64,000 nucleotides of DNA from Stappia stellulata (GCF_020176715.1 NZ_JAIVMF010000008.1:62001-126000), one strand, 5' to 3'; shown: positions 8,962 to 18,157, counted from the stretch's first letter. Numbers and translations are program-made. The notes: generated from the letters alone by a model not told the origin.

Positions 8962-10236
8962 GTGCATCACTTCGACTATGTGAATGACCGGCTGCATGCC
9001 GAAGACGTGCCGCTGGAGGAGATCGCGGCCCGGGTGGGAACACCGTTCTATTGCTATTCGACGGCGACGCTGACCCGCCACTATCAGGTTTTCCGGGATG
9101 CCTTCGCCGGCATTCCGACGCTTGTGTGCTACGCGATGAAGGCCAATTCCAACCAGGCGGTGCTGACCACGCTGGCACGGCTGGGGGCCGGCATGGACGT
9201 GGTCTCGGAGGGCGAATTGCGCCGCGCGCGCGCCGCCGGCGTTCCGGCCGACCGCATCATGTTCTCCGGCGTCGGCAAGACCGAGCGGGAACAGGCGCTG
9301 GCGCTGGACGAGGACATCCTGTGCTTCAACGTTGAAAGCGAGCCGGAACTTGTGCAGCTTTCGCGGGTCGCAAGCGAGAAGGGCAAGACCGCTCGCGTGT
9401 CGATGCGGATCAATCCGGATGTCGATGCGCGCACCCATGCCAAGATTGCGACCGGCAAGGCGGAAAACAAGTTCGGCATTCCCTGGGGGCGGGCCGGCGC
9501 GGTCTATGCGCAGGCGGCCGAGCTTCCCGGCATCCAGGTGTCGGGCATCGACATGCACATCGGCTCGCAGATCACCGAACTGGAACCGTTCGATGCCGCC
9601 TTCTCGCGCCTCGGCGGGCTGATCGCGGATCTTCGCGGAGCCGGTCATGTCATCGACCATGTCGACCTGGGCGGCGGGCTTGGCATTCCCTATCACGACA
9701 ACAACGAACCGCCGCCGCATCCCGATGCCTATGCGCAGGTGGTGCGCAAGCATGTGGAACATCTTGATTGCAAGGTGATTTTCGAACCCGGCCGGATGAT
9801 CGCCGGCAATGCCGGCATCCTTGTCACCGAGGTGATCTACGTCAAGGAGGGGGCCAACAAGGCCTTCGTGATCGTCGATGCGGCGATGAACGACCTGATC
9901 CGGCCGACGCTCTATGACGCCTATCACGCCATCAAGCCGGTGGTGCGTCATGATCCCGAACACCCGCGCATGCGCGCCGATATCGTCGGGCCGGTGTGCG
10001 AAACCGGCGACTATCTCGCCCACGACCGGGAGATGGAGCAGGTCGCGGCCGGGGATCTCCTCGCCGTCCTGTCGGCCGGCGCCTATGGCGCGGTGCAGGC
10101 CTGCACCTACAACAGCCGGCTGCTGATCCCCGAGGTTCTGGTCGACGGCGACCGCTTTGCCGTGGTGCGGCCGCGTCCGACCTATGAGGACATGCTGGCG
10201 CTCGACGTGCTGCCGGAGTGGCTGGCAAAGCCCTGA
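8962..10236 (+). CDS. lysA: Diaminopimelate decarboxylase
   Basis: PLP enzyme converting meso-diaminopimelate to lysine. The protein has 424 residues and starts at GTG. Seen: the PLP lysine K60 in YAMKAN, the HIGSQI motif (His199), the glycine-rich GGGLGIPY loop that binds the phosphate, EPGR near residue 275, and the catalytic Cys346 in CETGD. All are intact. It is the last gene of the argH-lptM-lysA group; a 118-bp gap precedes the TIGR02302 gene. Confidence 0.97.
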   Translation: MHHFDYVNDRLHAEDVPLEEIAARVGTPFYCYSTATLTRHYQVFRDAFAGIPTLVCYAMKANSNQAVLTTLARLGAGMDVVSEGELRRARAAGVPADRIMFSGVGKTEREQALALDEDILCFNVESEPELVQLSRVASEKGKTARVSMRINPDVDARTHAKIATGKAENKFGIPWGRAGAVYAQAAELPGIQVSGIDMHIGSQITELEPFDAAFSRLGGLIADLRGAGHVIDHVDLGGGLGIPYHDNNEPPPHPDAYAQVVRKHVEHLDCKVIFEPGRMIAGNAGILVTEVIYVKEGANKAFVIVDAAMNDLIRPTLYDAYHAIKPVVRHDPEHPRMRADIVGPVCETGDYLAHDREMEQVAAGDLLAVLSAGAYGAVQACTYNSRLLIPEVLVDGDRFAVVRPRPTYEDMLALDVLPEWLAKP

Positions 10237-10354
10237 TCTCGCCCCGCGCTCGCGTCGGTCCCTTGCCAAGCGGAGCAAAACGCCCCACCCTTAGGTGTCG
10301 GGCTGAGTTCGGGGGATTTCTGGCCGGGTTGATCGGGCCGTGGAGGCAGGGCAC

Positions 10355-12916
10355 TTGAGCGAAGCTTTACCGCCGGACTTGAACGACGACGTCGCCCCCC
10401 GCGCGGGCCTGCCGGAGACATCCGGGCGGCTGGAGCGTGCGCTGCTGCAGGCCTCCGCCGCGCTGTGGTGGGAGCGCGTCTGGCCGACGCTGCAGGGCGT
10501 CCTCATCGTCTTGGCGCTTTATGTGGGCCTGTCCTGGCTCGGGGTATGGACGCTTCTTCCCGGTTGGCTTTCCGTTCTCGCAGCCCTCGGTTTTCTGGCG
10601 GTCGTCCTTTGGGTCGCGCGGCCGCTGGTTGCCGTCAGGTGGCCCGGGCGGGCGGAGGCGCTGGCGCGCGTCGAGCGCGTTTCCGGCTTTTCCCACCGCC
10701 CCCTCACCGCTCTTGACGACCGGCTGTTTGACGGCGGCGAAACGCCGCAAACCCGCGCGATGTGGGCGCTGCACCAGCGCCGGGCGCGGGCGGCCCTTGC
10801 GGCGCTGAAGGCCGGCGCGCCCCGTCCGGAAGCCTTTCGCCGGGACCCTTACGCGCTGCGCGCGCTGGCGGCGATGCTGCTGGTGGTCGGCTTCTTCACG
10901 GCGAACGGAGCGCATTGGCAGCGGCTGGTGCCGATGGCGCCGCAGGCCGGTGCCGCGCCGGCGGAACCGCTGCGCATCGATGCCTGGGTGACGCCGCCGG
11001 TCTATACGGGACGCGCGCCGGTGTTTCTCACCGGTGCCTCCGCCGATCTGCGCGATGCGGACCAGCCGATCAGCGTGCCGGAGGGCAGTGAGCTGATCGT
11101 GCGGGCGCAAGGCGTCTCCGATCTCGACGTGCGGCTGGTCGGCGCGGAGGGGCCCGCGCCGCTCGAGCCGGCGCCCGAGACCGGGGCCGCGGGTGGGGCC
11201 GCGAGCGCGGTGAACCTGCGTCAGGTGCTGGAGGCCTCCGCCGATCTGGAGATCCGCAATGGCGGCGAGCTGGTGACTGCCTGGCGGATCGCCATCGAGC
11301 CGGATGCCGCGCCGACGATCCGCCTTCTCGACGATCCGCAGGAACAGTTCAGCGGCGCGCTGAAGCTCAGCTATCTCGCCGACGACGATCATGGCCTTGT
11401 CTCGGCCGCCGCCGAAATCCGGCCGGTGCGCGTGCGCGGCCTCGACAGCGGGCGGGAGACCCGGCCGCTGGTGGCAGCACCGGAGTTTCCGCTGTCGCTG
11501 GCCGGCGGCGAGCGCAAGAGCGGCGCGGCCGAGACGATCCGCGACCTGACCAGCCATCCCTGGGCCGGTTCGGAGGTGGACCTTGTCCTCTCTGCCCGCG
11601 ACCACGCCGGACAGGCCGGCTATTCGACGCCGCATCGCTTCACGCTGCCGCAACGCCGGTTTTCCAAGCCGCTGGCGCGGGCAATCGTCGAACAGCGCCG
11701 CGATCTGGCGCTTGACGCGAATGCACAATTGCGTGTCGTCGATGCCTTCGATGCGCTGATGCTCGCGCCGGAGAAATTCATCGACGATGCCAAGACCTAT
11801 CTCGGCATGGATTTCGCCCGCACGCGGCTGATCGCCGCCACGACGGACGAGGAGCTCCGCGAGGTGGTCGACCTGCTCTGGGATCTGGCGCTGACCATCG
11901 AGGACGGCGACCTGTCGCTGGCGGAGCGGGCCCTGCGCGATGCACAGGAAGCCTTGCGCCGCGCGCTGGAAGAAGGCGCCTCCGATGAGGAGATCGCGCG
12001 CCTGACCCAGGAATTGCGCGAGGCGATGAACGAGTATTTCCAGGCGCTCGCCGAACAGATGCGGCAGAATCCGCAGGCGATGCAGCCGATGGATCCGAAC
12101 ATGCAGTCGATGCGTCCGCAGGATCTCGACGAGATGCTGTCGCGCATCGAGGAACTGGCCAGGACCGGTTCCCGAGATGCCGCGCGCGAGCTACTCGCCG
12201 AAATGCAGCGCATGATGGAGAACATGCAGGCCGGGCGTCCGCAAATGATGCAGGACGGCATGACGCAGGAAATGATGGAGGCGCTGAACGAGCTCGGCCA
12301 GATGATCCAGCGCCAGCAGGAACTGATGGATCAGACCCACCGGTTCGACCAGCAGCAGCAAAATGGCGCCGGTGAGCAACGCCCCGGCCAGCAAGGGCAA
12401 CAGGGCCAGCAGGGGCAGATGACGCCCGAACAGCTTGCCGAAGCGCTGCGGCAGCTGCAGCAGGGGCAGGGCGAACTGGGGGAGCGGTTGCAGCAGCTTC
12501 TCGACCAGATGGCCGAGAACGGCATGCCGCAGAACGGCGAACTGGGCCGGGCGGGCGAGGAAATGGGCAATGCCCGCGACAGTTTGGGCGAGGGCGAATC
12601 GGGACAGGCGCTCGGCCAGCAGGGCAATGCGCTGGATGCGCTGCGCCAGGGTGCGCAGGGGCTGGCGGAACAGATGCTCGGCCAGGGTCAGGGACCCGGC
12701 ATGGCGGGGCGGCAGGGCAATCCGCAGGACGAGGACCCGCTCGGGCGTCCGCGCCGCAGCGAAGGCCCGGATTTCGGCGAGCGCGTTCGCGTCCCCGACG
12801 AGATCGACGTGCAGCGCGCCCGGCGCATTCTGGAAGAGCTGCGCAAGCGCTTTTCCGAGCCGGGCCGGCCGATGATCGAGCTCGATTATCTGGAGCGTCT
12901 GCTGCGGCGGTATTGA
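10355..12916 (+). CDS. TIGR02302-family (DUF4175) large membrane protein
   Basis: Predicted 853-residue protein of unknown function, conserved next to lysA in Rhizobiales. Three hydrophobic segments lie in the first 190 residues, followed by a periplasmic-type beta-rich region, a helical region with many charged residues, and a low-complexity tail rich in Gln, Gly, Met and Pro (about residues 560-790) with QQQQ and repeated QGQQ units. The start is taken as TTG at 10355 because GGAGG lies 8 bp upstream; the GTG at 10340 has no ribosome binding site. No catalytic motif is visible. The protein ends in a conserved-looking RRILEELRKR...ELDYLERLL segment. Confidence 0.85.
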   Translation: MSEALPPDLNDDVAPRAGLPETSGRLERALLQASAALWWERVWPTLQGVLIVLALYVGLSWLGVWTLLPGWLSVLAALGFLAVVLWVARPLVAVRWPGRAEALARVERVSGFSHRPLTALDDRLFDGGETPQTRAMWALHQRRARAALAALKAGAPRPEAFRRDPYALRALAAMLLVVGFFTANGAHWQRLVPMAPQAGAAPAEPLRIDAWVTPPVYTGRAPVFLTGASADLRDADQPISVPEGSELIVRAQGVSDLDVRLVGAEGPAPLEPAPETGAAGGAASAVNLRQVLEASADLEIRNGGELVTAWRIAIEPDAAPTIRLLDDPQEQFSGALKLSYLADDDHGLVSAAAEIRPVRVRGLDSGRETRPLVAAPEFPLSLAGGERKSGAAETIRDLTSHPWAGSEVDLVLSARDHAGQAGYSTPHRFTLPQRRFSKPLARAIVEQRRDLALDANAQLRVVDAFDALMLAPEKFIDDAKTYLGMDFARTRLIAATTDEELREVVDLLWDLALTIEDGDLSLAERALRDAQEALRRALEEGASDEEIARLTQELREAMNEYFQALAEQMRQNPQAMQPMDPNMQSMRPQDLDEMLSRIEELARTGSRDAARELLAEMQRMMENMQAGRPQMMQDGMTQEMMEALNELGQMIQRQQELMDQTHRFDQQQQNGAGEQRPGQQGQQGQQGQMTPEQLAEALRQLQQGQGELGERLQQLLDQMAENGMPQNGELGRAGEEMGNARDSLGEGESGQALGQQGNALDALRQGAQGLAEQMLGQGQGPGMAGRQGNPQDEDPLGRPRRSEGPDFGERVRVPDEIDVQRARRILEELRKRFSEPGRPMIELDYLERLLRRY

Positions 12917-13150
12917 TCGGCGGCGCTATCGACCGGCCCCGATCCCTCTGGCGCGCGGCGGTGCGACGCACGCGCCGCGCTTCGCATCCCCACCATGGAG
13001 ACTGTCCCCGTCGAGACCGACGCTGTTGAGACCGGCGCGGAAGCGGGCAGGCCTTGCCATGGAGGCGAGCTCCGCGGCCGGCCGCACAGCCCGCGAGCGG
13101 GTGCGGCGTTCCGGTCTGCTGTCGTCTGGTCTGCTACTGCGAAAGAAGCC

Positions 13151-13552
13151 TTAGGCGTAGCGACGCAGGCTGGTGTCTTCGCGGGAGATGCCATTCAGCG
13201 CGTCGACCACGGCCCTGCGGATATCCGCAAGCGAGAACGGCTTGGTCACCACATCGTGGATCAGGGCGTCCAATCCGTTGGCGCGTTCGCGCTGATCGGC
13301 GAAGCCTGTCATGAGCAGGATCGGGATTTCCGGGTGATCGCGCGCGGCGACCAGCGCGAAGGCGATGCCGTCCATGACCGGCATCTTGATGTCCGACAGG
13401 ATCAGGTCGAACCCGCCCTTTTCGCGGGCGAGCGTCTCGGCTGCGGCCGCGCCATCTTCCTCGGCGACCACGCTATGGCCGTCCAGCTCGAGTGCCCGCT
13501 TGACGAAGCTGCGAACCGCCTCGTCGTCCTCGGCAACTAGAATATGGGCCAT
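13151..13552 (-). CDS. cpdR: Single-domain response regulator, CpdR-like
   Basis: A receiver-only protein of 133 residues: acidic pocket EDD (8-10), phosphoacceptor Asp54 in LSDIKMPVMDG, Thr82 and Lys104 in TKPF. There is no output domain. The N-terminus (ILVAEDDEAVRSFVKRALELDGH) closely follows the CpdR pattern, a receiver that in its unphosphorylated form directs ClpXP to degrade CtrA and other cell-cycle proteins. That would fit a window carrying CtrA boxes, although the CpdR identity is inferred from similarity rather than proven. It lies downstream of hpt on the same strand with a 15-bp gap. Confidence 0.75.
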   Translation of the reverse strand: MAHILVAEDDEAVRSFVKRALELDGHSVVAEEDGAAAAETLAREKGGFDLILSDIKMPVMDGIAFALVAARDHPEIPILLMTGFADQRERANGLDALIHDVVTKPFSLADIRRAVVDALNGISREDTSLRRYA

Positions 13553-13567
13553 GTCCCTCTCCCGTTC

Positions 13568-14122
13568 TCAACCACCCGCGGTTGCCGCACCATCCTGAAC
13601 CACATATCCGATGTACGGGAGCTGGCGCCATTTGTGGCCCATATCCATCCCGTAGCCGACAACGAATCGGTCCGGACACTCGAATCCGACATAATCCGCA
13701 GAAATGGCGGATTTGCGGCGCATCGGTTTGTCGAGCAGCGCGGCGATGTGAACCGATCTTGCTCCCCGCTCGGTGAGTCGGTCCCGGGCGAAGGAGAGGG
13801 TTCGGCCACTTTCCAGTATGTCATCCACGAGAATCACATCCCGACCGGCCACATCGCTCTCCACATCGCGCAAAACGCGGATTTCCCTTGACTCGGTTCC
13901 GGCGCCGTAACTCGACAGATGAATGAACTCCATTTCCGGCTGCAGTCCGGCCTTGTGCATCGCGCGCACAAGGTCGGCGGCGAACATGAAGCTGCCCTTG
14001 AGAACGGCCACAACCAGCAGGTGGGTCGGGCGCGAGGCGGCGATTTCGCCCGCGATCGCATCGACCCGCGCGGCAATCTCGTCGGCGTCGTAAAGCGTGC
14101 GGATGTCGGGAGTGTCGGTCAT
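13568..14122 (-). CDS. hpt: Hypoxanthine phosphoribosyltransferase
   Basis: Purine salvage: hypoxanthine or guanine plus PRPP gives IMP or GMP. The protein has 184 residues. The PRPP-binding motif VILVDDILESGRTL is at residues 96-109, with the flexible-loop SY dipeptide at 71-72 and the VAVLKGSFMFAADL segment near residue 38. The ATG overlaps the stop codon of the upstream zinc-ribbon gene by 4 bp (ATGA), implying translational coupling in an operon that continues into cpdR. Confidence 0.93.
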   Translation of the reverse strand: MTDTPDIRTLYDADEIAARVDAIAGEIAASRPTHLLVVAVLKGSFMFAADLVRAMHKAGLQPEMEFIHLSSYGAGTESREIRVLRDVESDVAGRDVILVDDILESGRTLSFARDRLTERGARSVHIAALLDKPMRRKSAISADYVGFECPDRFVVGYGMDMGHKWRQLPYIGYVVQDGAATAGG

Positions 14123-15138
14123 TGAAGTCTGGCCTGTTGCTGTCCGCGCTCGACGAAGCGTACCTGGATATCCGCGGCCAACTCCGGGGGAGAGGACAGG
14201 CGGGTGCGAAATCGGGTGGCGTTCCCCGCGTCGAGGCGGCGCAGACGGGGCTCCATCACCCAGGCATATATCTCCTGCGCATCCTCGCTTCGCAATGCGA
14301 AACGAACGGCCGGGACAAACGTGGGCTTGCGGTCCACATTCTCGATCGTGCCCTCGATGACGAGCACGATCGTCCCGTTTTCCAGCTCGCGAAAGGTTCT
14401 GAGGTCCCGGAACTCCAGCCCGCGCAGATTGACATCAAAGCCGGCGAGCGAGAAAAGCCCGGCAAGGTCGGGCATGCGCGCCACGATCGGGTTGCGCAGA
14501 CCGACCGCCAGGCCGCAGACCGCGATTGCAGCCAGGAAAACCATGGCGCCGACCACCCGTCTCGGCTTCACCCGCCGGGCGCGCTTGAGGACGGCGCCGG
14601 CAACGCGCCGCACCACCGGTTCGGGCGGCTTCATCTTGACCTGGATCTTCGGTTTTTTCGCCAGGGTCTCGATGTCGACCGGCTGGGCCGGGGGCGGGAG
14701 CTCGCCGTCGGCAGAGGCGACGGGCACCGGCTCGGCGAATGTGTCCGCCTCATCCAGCTCGTCGTCGTCGAATGTGTCCGTGAAGGCGTTGTCGGACTCG
14801 TCCGCCGACCCGTCGCCGTCCGGCTCTCCGGTGGCGTCGTCGTTGCCGGAGATGTCGTCGTCGCCAGACGTTTCGTCCGCGCCGGAAAGGGCCGCGGCCC
14901 AGTCGTCGGCGGGATCCGCGTTCGTGTCGTCGTCCATTTTGCCGGCAGCCGTGTCGGCATCGGCCTGCGCATCGGCATCGGCGGGAAGATCCGTTTCCAC
15001 GGACACCGTGTCGGGGTCCGCGCCATCAGCATGCCAGCGGGTGCCGCAGCGCGCGCATTTCACGCTGCGTCCGCCTGGCCCGAGCGCTGCGGCGCTGACC
15101 TCATAAGATGTCGAACAGTCCGGGCAGGTGATCTTCAT
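14119..15138 (-). CDS. MJ0042-type zinc-ribbon membrane protein (DUF3426)
   Basis: A protein of 339 residues. Starting at the Met of MKITCPDC gives the canonical N-terminal zinc ribbon: Cys5, Cys8, Cys28 and Cys31 (CPDC...KCARC). A long acidic linker of Asp, Ala, Gly and Ser (about 43-145) follows, then a basic stretch, one transmembrane helix (about 196-215) and a C-terminal DUF3426 domain with the W-x-MEP-like motif. This architecture is common near ftsE in alphaproteobacteria; its function is unknown. It is divergent from ftsEX, and hpt follows with a 4-bp overlap. Confidence 0.85.
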   Translation of the reverse strand: MKITCPDCSTSYEVSAAALGPGGRSVKCARCGTRWHADGADPDTVSVETDLPADADAQADADTAAGKMDDDTNADPADDWAAALSGADETSGDDDISGNDDATGEPDGDGSADESDNAFTDTFDDDELDEADTFAEPVPVASADGELPPPAQPVDIETLAKKPKIQVKMKPPEPVVRRVAGAVLKRARRVKPRRVVGAMVFLAAIAVCGLAVGLRNPIVARMPDLAGLFSLAGFDVNLRGLEFRDLRTFRELENGTIVLVIEGTIENVDRKPTFVPAVRFALRSEDAQEIYAWVMEPRLRRLDAGNATRFRTRLSSPPELAADIQVRFVERGQQQARLQ

Positions 15139-15295
15139 TTCCGGAAGAGGCCTCGTCTTGACCGATCGGGTGGCGCCGCGTTCATTCACGGCCTGTCCGA
15201 CGCAGTCTCACCTGCGGAGCGTAAACACCGGGCAAACGCCGGACGCATTGCGACCGATGAACGGCTCGCCGAAAGCCCATCACGCCCCCATATCG

Positions 15296-15310
15296 TTAAT
15301 GAAGCGTTAA
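15296..15310 (+). promoter_or_regulatory. Perfect CtrA binding box (TTAA-N7-TTAA) upstream of ftsEX
   Basis: TTAA at 15296-15299 and at 15307-15310 with exactly seven bases between, lying within a direct repeat of CGTTAATGA with an 11-bp period. It ends 46 bp before the ftsE start and 157 bp before the divergent zinc-ribbon gene. The position fits cell-cycle control of the division genes. Confidence 0.65.
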
Positions 15311-15356
15311 TGAGCGAGGCGTAGGGTCGCCGCAATCGAGCGAAAATGAGGATGCC

Positions 15357-16016
15357 GTGATCCGATTCGAAAATGTTGGGCTGCGCTACGGCATGGGGCC
15401 GGAGGTGCTGCGTGACCTGACCTTTGAGATAAAGCCGCAGTCCTTCCAGTTCCTGACCGGCCCGTCGGGGGCGGGCAAGACTTCTTTGATGCGCCTGCTG
15501 TTCCTGTCGCTCACCCCGACGCGCGGCCTGGTTCGCGCGTTCGGAAAGGACACATCCGCGCTGCAGAAAAGCCAGATCCCGGCCCTGCGCCGGCGCATCG
15601 GCATCGTGTTCCAGGACTTTCGCCTGCTGCAGCATCTGACCACCTACGAGAATGTCGCGTTGCCGTTGCGGGTGGCCGGGCAGGAGGAGGGCCAGTATCG
15701 TTCGGATGTGGTCGAGCTGCTGAAATGGGTGGGCCTTGGCGAGCGCATGCATGTGCTGCCGCCGGTGCTGTCGGGCGGGGAAAAGCAGCGCGCGGCGATT
15801 GCACGCGCGCTGATCACCCGTCCGGAACTGCTCCTGGCCGACGAGCCGACGGGCAACGTCGACCCGCCACTTGCACGGCGTTTGCTGCGGCTGTTCATCG
15901 AGCTGAACCGGCTGGGCACCTCCGTGGTGATCGCCACCCACGATCTCGCGCTGATGGATCAGGTGCATGCGCGGCGGATGGAACTGGCCGACGGACGGTT
16001 GCAAATCCATGACTGA
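15357..16016 (+). CDS. ftsE: Cell division ATP-binding protein FtsE
   Basis: ATPase of the FtsEX complex, which senses divisome state and activates peptidoglycan hydrolases at the septum. The protein has 219 residues and starts at GTG. Seen: Walker A GPSGAGKTS (35-43), the ABC signature LSGGEKQR (near 138), and Walker B LLLADEPTGNVD (about 157-168). It overlaps ftsX by 8 bp, so the pair is translationally coupled. A CtrA box lies upstream. Confidence 0.96.
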   Translation: MIRFENVGLRYGMGPEVLRDLTFEIKPQSFQFLTGPSGAGKTSLMRLLFLSLTPTRGLVRAFGKDTSALQKSQIPALRRRIGIVFQDFRLLQHLTTYENVALPLRVAGQEEGQYRSDVVELLKWVGLGERMHVLPPVLSGGEKQRAAIARALITRPELLLADEPTGNVDPPLARRLLRLFIELNRLGTSVVIATHDLALMDQVHARRMELADGRLQIHD

Positions 16017-17094
16017 CGATCCGAACACGCCCGACACGCCGTCCGCGGGACAGGCAGAGCGACGCCCGGGTGCGGCTCCGCGTCCCGGTCAACGTCCTGC
16101 GTCCGCCGGAAAATCGATGGCGCCGCGGCTGCCGCGCCTCAAGCGTCCCGCCAAGAAACCCCCCAAGCCGCGCCGGGCGGATCCGGACGCGCAGTTGCGC
16201 CCCTCCGCGCCCATCGTGCCGCCGCAGGCGGTTGCCGGGCGGGCGCTGACGCTGGTCGTCGCCATCATGAGCTTTCTCGCCTGCCTGACGATCGGCATGG
16301 TCACGGTCATTCACGATGCGGCCAATGCCTGGTCGAACGACCTCTTGCGCGAGGTGACGATCCAGATCCGCCCGGCCCAGGGGGTGGACATGCTGCGCGA
16401 GATCGAAAAGGCGATTTCCATCGCCGAGGCACGGCCGGGCGTTGGCGCGGTGCGGGCGCTTTCCGACGCGCAGACGCGCGAGTTGCTGCAGCCGTGGCTC
16501 GGAACCGGGCTCGATCTGGACACGCTGCCCGTTCCCCGGCTCATCCAGGTGGAAATCGAGGACGGCACGCGCTTCGACCTGACCGGCCTGCGGGTCGGCA
16601 TCTCCGACGGGGTGAACGGCGCGAGCGTCGACGATCATTCGCTGTGGACCGGGCGTCTCGCCTCCATGGCCAATGCCGTCGTGCTCGCCGGACTGGCGAT
16701 CCTCGCGCTGGTGCTCGCCTCCATGGTGCTGTCGGTGGTCTTTGCCACGCGCGCGGCCATGGCGGGCAACAAGGATGTGGTCGAAGTGCTGCATTTCGTC
16801 GGCGCGGAGGACAGTTTCGTCGCCCGCGAGTTCCAGCGGCATTTTCTCCTGCTCGGGCTCAAGGGCGGACTGGCCGGGGGCCTGAGCGCGTCGGCGGTGT
16901 TTGTCGTGCTCGGTTTGTTTGCGGACGGGAACACGGGCTTTGCCGCGATGGAACAGGCGATGGTTCTCTTCGGCGGCGTGTCGGTGGGTGCGGCCGGCTA
17001 TCTCGGCGTGCTGGCCATCATCTTCCTGGTGACGATCCTGACGGCGGCGACCTCGCGGGTGGCGGTGCGGGCGCATCTGCGCCGCATCGACTGA
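16009..17094 (+). CDS. ftsX: Cell division protein FtsX
   Basis: Membrane partner of FtsE. The protein has 361 residues. A cytoplasmic N-terminal tail of about 78 residues rich in Pro, Arg and Lys is longer than in E. coli but usual for alphaproteobacteria. TM1 is at about 80-100, followed by a periplasmic domain (about 101-215) that would contact a hydrolase regulator, then three further helices (from about 222, 285 and 335). The start overlaps the end of ftsE. The transcript probably ends at the hairpin at 17376-17397. Confidence 0.92.
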   Translation: MTDDPNTPDTPSAGQAERRPGAAPRPGQRPASAGKSMAPRLPRLKRPAKKPPKPRRADPDAQLRPSAPIVPPQAVAGRALTLVVAIMSFLACLTIGMVTVIHDAANAWSNDLLREVTIQIRPAQGVDMLREIEKAISIAEARPGVGAVRALSDAQTRELLQPWLGTGLDLDTLPVPRLIQVEIEDGTRFDLTGLRVGISDGVNGASVDDHSLWTGRLASMANAVVLAGLAILALVLASMVLSVVFATRAAMAGNKDVVEVLHFVGAEDSFVAREFQRHFLLLGLKGGLAGGLSASAVFVVLGLFADGNTGFAAMEQAMVLFGGVSVGAAGYLGVLAIIFLVTILTAATSRVAVRAHLRRID

Positions 17095-17157
17095 CCGTCG
17101 GCGCGACCGTGGAGCTGGCGAAACGGGTTTTCGAACCGGACATCCAGATCCGGCTAC

Positions 17158-17182
17158 AAAAAAAGCGGCCCGGGGGCCGCTT
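17158..17182 (-). terminator. Intrinsic terminator, minus strand (rplS side)
   Basis: An 8-bp stem with a CGGG-type loop, followed on the minus strand by seven U (A-run at 17158-17164). It lies about 255 bp beyond the rplS stop codon. The same 20-bp palindrome recurs at 17376-17395. Confidence 0.65.
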
Positions 17183-17375
17183 GAGGATGATGACAAAGCC
17201 TCGAGTAGGCGTCCTCCCGGACGCGGCGTTCGCTGCGATCCGGGATCGGAGAGGCAGGGCCTTGCGGCTGGCAACTCCATAAAACGGACAGGTTTTTGGC
17301 TCTCCGATACCGGGTCGCGCTTCCGCTTGCCCGGTATGACGTTGGAGAGCAGTCACACCCTTTGTCAGCGGTCTG

Positions 17376-17397
17376 AAGCGGCCCGGGGGCCGCTTTT
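17376..17397 (+). terminator. Intrinsic terminator, plus strand (ftsX side)
   Basis: Second exact copy of the palindrome at 17163-17182, here followed on the plus strand by TTTT and, after three bases, another TTTT. It is about 280 bp past the ftsX stop codon. Confidence 0.6.
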
Positions 17398-17437
17398 CGT
17401 GTTTTAGCAGGGTGTCTTGCGCCGGGGCGCCAGCGCC

Positions 17438-17923
17438 TTATTCCGAGGCGGTCTCGGCGGCTGCTGCGGCTGCGGCTGCCTGGGCCGCGGCGCGCTCGGC
17501 TTCCTTCGCCGACTTCACGGCGGCCAGCTCTGCCTTGGTCTCGTCGTTCAGGCGACGGGCACGGGTGTTGGTCGCCTCGACGATACGGGCCGACTTGCCG
17601 CGCAGGCCGCGCAGGTAATAGAGCTTGGCGCGACGCACCTTGCCGCGACGGATGACTTCGACACCCTCGAGCATCGGCGAGAACACCGGGAACACACGCT
17701 CCACGCCTTCACCGTAGGAAATCTTGCGCACCGTGAAGTTCTCGTTGATGCCGCCGCCGGAGCGGGCGATGCACACGCCTTCATAGGCCTGGGTACGGGT
17801 GCGGGTTCCTTCCGTCACGCGCACGTTGACGCGGATGGTGTCGCCTGCGGAGAAGGTCGGAAGCGTGCGGACGGCTTCGATCCTTGTCATTTCCTCGGCG
17901 TTGATTTCCTCGATGATGTTCAT
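17438..17923 (-). CDS. rplS: 50S ribosomal protein L19
   Basis: Large-subunit protein at the 30S-50S interface. The protein has 161 residues; the conserved L19 core (MNIIEEI start, [54 protein letters not shown]) covers about residues 1-125, and a C-terminal tail rich in Ala, Glu and Lys makes it longer than the roughly 115-residue E. coli protein, as is common in alphaproteobacteria. The start at 17923 is the conserved one. It is the last gene of the ffh-rpsP-rimM-trmD-rplS series, separated from trmD by 234 bp that may carry its own promoter. Confidence 0.97.
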   Translation of the reverse strand: MNIIEEINAEEMTRIEAVRTLPTFSAGDTIRVNVRVTEGTRTRTQAYEGVCIARSGGGINENFTVRKISYGEGVERVFPVFSPMLEGVEVIRRGKVRRAKLYYLRGLRGKSARIVEATNTRARRLNDETKAELAAVKSAKEAERAAAQAAAAAAAAETASE

Positions 17924-18157
17924 GGCACTGCCTTTTGGGTCTTGCTCGGTCAGAGCGTCCTCAAGCGTTCCAGACGCCGGGGCGAATTCACCGCGTTTTG
18001 GCCAAACCGGACGCTGTGTCCGGCGATGGAATGGATTTGGGTTGATCGTTGCCCGGTCACCGATGCGCAGAGATGGCAATCATGCACGCCAAAATCCGCA
18101 CGCGGCACCGAAACGACACCCGAGTGGGCCGGTTCCTAGCGCATGAGGGCCGGTTTG

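Larger units (their letters stand above)
17095..17437. other. Structured intergenic region between convergent ftsX and rplS
   Basis: 343 bp without a convincing gene. It holds two identical 20-bp palindromes (17163-17182 and 17376-17395) and, between them, two long imperfect hairpins: 17198-17255 (GCCTC/GAGGC outer stem, TCCCGGA/TCCGGGA inner stem) and 17299-17350 (GCTCTCC/GGAGAGC outer, TACCGGG/CCCGGTA inner). Read on either strand this gives two hairpins followed by a terminator. It may be only the overlapping 3' ends of two convergent transcripts, or may encode a small RNA; I found no convincing promoter for one. Confidence 0.55.

Noticed and set aside
12917-13150. Possible small gene between the TIGR02302 gene and cpdR
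   Set aside because: Open frames on both strands lack a ribosome binding site and have random-looking composition; the 234-bp region between convergent genes shows nothing else.
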